Part shown: piece by piece, positions 6,662 to 8,392 of the stretch
How the letters are laid out: every line of letters begins with the position of its first letter
Numbering within the stretch: the first letter of the stretch is position 1
Assembly (NCBI GenBank): GCA_003165495.1
Contig: PMMB01000054.1
Coordinates: 5,604 to 13,995, forward strand
DNA length: 8,392 nucleotides
Direction of reading: 5' to 3'
Origin: Gammaproteobacteria bacterium
GTDB lineage: Bacteria; Pseudomonadota; Gammaproteobacteria; Steroidobacterales; Steroidobacteraceae
Made by a program: the position numbers and the translations under genes
Notes under the pieces: generated by a model
Database searches by the model: none
Seen by the model: only the letters and a program-made list of their open reading frames with translations
What the model was told of the DNA's origin: nothing

Positions 6662-6699
6662 TCCTGCCTGATTCGCAGCGAAACCGCCGAGACCCCCCA

Positions 6700-7413
6700 G
6701 TGTTCGAGCTCTCCAAGGCTCTGCGCGAGCGCGCAGAGGACAGCATTTCACAACTCCGGAGCGCCGTCGCGGAGTTCAAAAACGTGTGCTATGCCAATAG
6801 TTTAGGCTCTGAATCCATCGTCCTCACCGATCTTATTTGGGGAGCGGTGCCACAAATCGAGATCTTCACTATCGATACCGGGCGGCTGTACCCTGAAACC
6901 TATGATCTGATTGAGCGAGTGCAGCAACGCTACGGGCGGGCCTTGACTATCTACTATCCTAAGACCGCAGAATTAGAAGGCTGGGTCGGTGAGAACGGCA
7001 TCAACGGGTTCCGCGACGGTCTTGATCAGCGTCGCGGATGTTGCGGCGTTCGCAAGGTGGAACCGTTCCGCCGCGCCATCTCCGGCCGCAGCGCCTGGAT
7101 CACCGGCATAAGGCGGGGGCAATCGGCCAGCCGCGCGTTGGCGGCGCCCGTGGAATGGGATGGCGAATATGGCTTATACAAGGTGAGTCCACTGCTCGAC
7201 TGGTCGGAAAACGAGATCTGGGGGTACATCCGTAAAAAGCGGCTGCCCTACAACACTTTGCATGACAGCGGCTTTCCGAGCATCGGTTGCGCGCCGTGCA
7301 CGCGTGCGGTGCAGCCCGGTGAAGACGAACGCTCGGGCCGCTGGTGGTGGGAACGCAATGATTCACGCGAGTGCGGCCTGCATCCGCGCCGCCAGATGGG
7401 ATTTTCCAAGTGA
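6700..7413 (+). CDS. cysH: Thioredoxin-dependent adenylylsulfate (APS) reductase, iron-sulfur type
   Basis: A 237-residue cytoplasmic enzyme of the CysH family that reduces activated sulfate to sulfite. Landmarks are the nucleotide-binding NSLGSESIVLTDLI (33-46), IFTIDTGRLYPETY (55-68), RRGCCGVRKVEP with Cys114-Cys115, WITGIRRGQS (133-142), Cys197 and Cys200 in GCAPC, and the C-terminal ECGLH with the catalytic Cys225. The CC plus CxxC set ligates a 4Fe-4S cluster and marks APS reductases; PAPS reductases of the E. coli type lack it. I therefore predict APS as substrate (EC 1.8.4.10 rather than 1.8.4.8). The start is the GTG at 6700: an in-frame stop lies at 6625 and no ATG falls between. GAGA (6689-6692) is only a weak ribosome binding site. 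It is divergent from cysB and overlaps cysG by four bases. Confidence 0.94.
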   Translation: MFELSKALRERAEDSISQLRSAVAEFKNVCYANSLGSESIVLTDLIWGAVPQIEIFTIDTGRLYPETYDLIERVQQRYGRALTIYYPKTAELEGWVGENGINGFRDGLDQRRGCCGVRKVEPFRRAISGRSAWITGIRRGQSASRALAAPVEWDGEYGLYKVSPLLDWSENEIWGYIRKKRLPYNTLHDSGFPSIGCAPCTRAVQPGEDERSGRWWWERNDSRECGLHPRRQMGFSK

Positions 7414-8392
7414 ATTATTTTCCGGTCTTCTTCGATCTCACCGAGCAAAAAGTGCTCATCGTCGGCGGCGGCGAAGTGGCGCTGCGCAAAGTCTCGCTGC
7501 TGGAGCGTACCGGCGCATTGATCACCGTGGTTGCACCGGATATCGCGCCCGAACTCATGGAACGCGCCGCCGCCGGCAAGCTGAACCTCGCCATTCGGGA
7601 GTTCGCTCCCGACGATTTGGATGGTATGCGTCTGGTCATCGTCGCAACCTCGCGCCGCGCGGTGAATCGATGGATCGCGAAATTGAGTGAGTCGCGCAAC
7701 ATTCCCGTCAACGTGGTCGACGACGCCCAAGCATCGCGCTTCATCGTGCCCGCAATCATCGATCGCGATCCCGTGCTGGTGGCGGTCTCGACCGGCGGCG
7801 CGTCGCCGGTATTGGCGCGTCGCTTGCGCGAACGGCTCGAAGCGCTGATTCCCAAAAGAATCGGCGAATTGGCGTCGTGGCTGCGGACACTGCGCGGCGC
7901 CACGCGCCTGAAACTACGCGACACCGACGCGCGGCGGCGATTCTTCGAGGCTGTCGTGGACGGGCCGGCGGCGCAGCGCTTCATCGAGGGCGACAACCAG
8001 GGCGCGCGTCGCATTGCGCAGCAACTACTGGCGACGACCTCGACTGCGCCCCGTGCCGCTGGAGAGGTGACGCTGGTGGGCGCAGGTCCCGGCGATCCGG
8101 AACTCTTGACGCTCAAGGCGCTGCGCGCGCTGCAAGACGCCGATGTGATTCTGCACGATCGCCTGGTGCCTCCCGCGGTGCTCGATCTCGCGCGGCGCGA
8201 TGCGGCGCGGATCTGCGTCGGCAAGGCCGCCGGCAATGTCGGCAGCACGCAGGAGGAAATCAACGCGTTGTTGATCGAGCATGCGAATCAGGGCAGGCGC
8301 GTGGTACGCCTCAAGGGCGGCGATCCCTTTGTCTTCGGACGCGGCGGGGAAGAGCTGCAAGCGCTGGCAACGGCGCAAATCAATTTCTCGGT
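7410..8392 (+). CDS. cysG: Siroheme synthase CysG (precorrin-2 dehydrogenase/ferrochelatase plus uroporphyrinogen-III methyltransferase), 3' truncated
   Basis: The frame opens at a GTG inside the cysH stop (GTGA, 7410-7413) and is still open at the window end; 327 complete codons are present of an expected 460 or so. The N-terminal half oxidises precorrin-2 with NAD and inserts iron. MNYFPVFFDL opens it, GGGEVALRK (19-27) is the NAD-binding turn, NVVDD carries the expected catalytic Asp104, and AVSTGGASPVLAR (125-137) follows. The C-terminal half is the SAM-dependent methyltransferase: VTLVGAGPGDPELLTL (220-235), HDRLV with Asp250, Lys272, QEEIN (281-285) and RLKGGDPFVFGRGGEE (300-315). Thr128 replaces the Ser128 phosphorylated in Salmonella CysG, and GKAAG replaces the usual GKRAG. 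The product feeds the siroheme sulfite reductase encoded upstream. GGGA eight bases before the GTG is a modest ribosome binding site; translation is probably coupled to cysH. Confidence 0.94.
   Translation, partial: MNYFPVFFDLTEQKVLIVGGGEVALRKVSLLERTGALITVVAPDIAPELMERAAAGKLNLAIREFAPDDLDGMRLVIVATSRRAVNRWIAKLSESRNIPVNVVDDAQASRFIVPAIIDRDPVLVAVSTGGASPVLARRLRERLEALIPKRIGELASWLRTLRGATRLKLRDTDARRRFFEAVVDGPAAQRFIEGDNQGARRIAQQLLATTSTAPRAAGEVTLVGAGPGDPELLTLKALRALQDADVILHDRLVPPAVLDLARRDAARICVGKAAGNVGSTQEEINALLIEHANQGRRVVRLKGGDPFVFGRGGEELQALATAQINFS

Noticed and set aside
6561..6699. SAM-type or other known riboswitch in the cysH leader
   Set aside because: The leader has short hairpins but none of the conserved core sequences I would recognise for a known sulfur-related riboswitch.
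6584..6805. Possible small gene upstream of and overlapping cysH
   Set aside because: The translation has no recognisable features, there is no convincing ribosome site, and most of its support comes from overlap with cysH.
7415..8263. 282-codon minus-strand open frame antisense to cysG
   Set aside because: Ser-, Arg- and Ala-rich translation without domain features; the plus frame encodes clear CysG motifs throughout.

Overview
The window looks like a piece of the chromosome of a GC-rich beta- or gammaproteobacterium. It carries a compact, almost complete assimilatory sulfate cluster: uptake, APS reduction, sulfite reduction, siroheme synthesis and a CysB regulator. The closest familiar relatives by recalled sequence are the enterobacterial Sbp, CysT, CysW, CysA, CysB and CysG proteins. 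The sulfite reductase/DUF934 pair and the iron-sulfur APS reductase instead point to a non-enteric proteobacterium. The genus cannot be named from this sequence alone. No mobile element, tRNA, rRNA or CRISPR array is visible, and no gene-free stretch exceeds 300 bases.

Layout. (1) 1-1549, plus strand: the 3' part of a siroheme/4Fe-4S sulfite (nitrite/sulfite) reductase, overlapped by a small DUF934 gene. (2) 1506-6503, minus strand, read right to left: cysB, sbp, cysT (cysU), cysW, cysA. The last three genes overlap one another, and cysA meets the DUF934 gene tail to tail with a 44-base coding overlap. (3) 6504-6699: a divergent control region between cysB and cysH, with candidate back-to-back promoters, palindromes and a repeated CTATAGTT box. 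(4) 6700-8392, plus strand: cysH, then cysG joined through a GTGA overlap. cysG runs off the window end.

How the genes work together. Sbp captures sulfate in the periplasm, and CysT/CysW/CysA import it using ATP. ATP sulfurylase, not in this window, would make APS. The CysH here carries the CC...CxxC cysteines of thioredoxin-dependent APS reductases, so APS is probably reduced straight to sulfite without APS kinase. The siroheme enzyme then makes sulfide, and CysG supplies its siroheme. CysB probably senses sulfur status and controls both arms from the shared intergenic region.

I do not see a clearly new system. The points most worth a second look are the DUF934 protein coupled to a sulfite reductase with no CysJ flavoprotein in view, the 44-base antisense coding overlap, the structured divergent control region, a hairpin between sbp and cysT, and residue changes in CysG.
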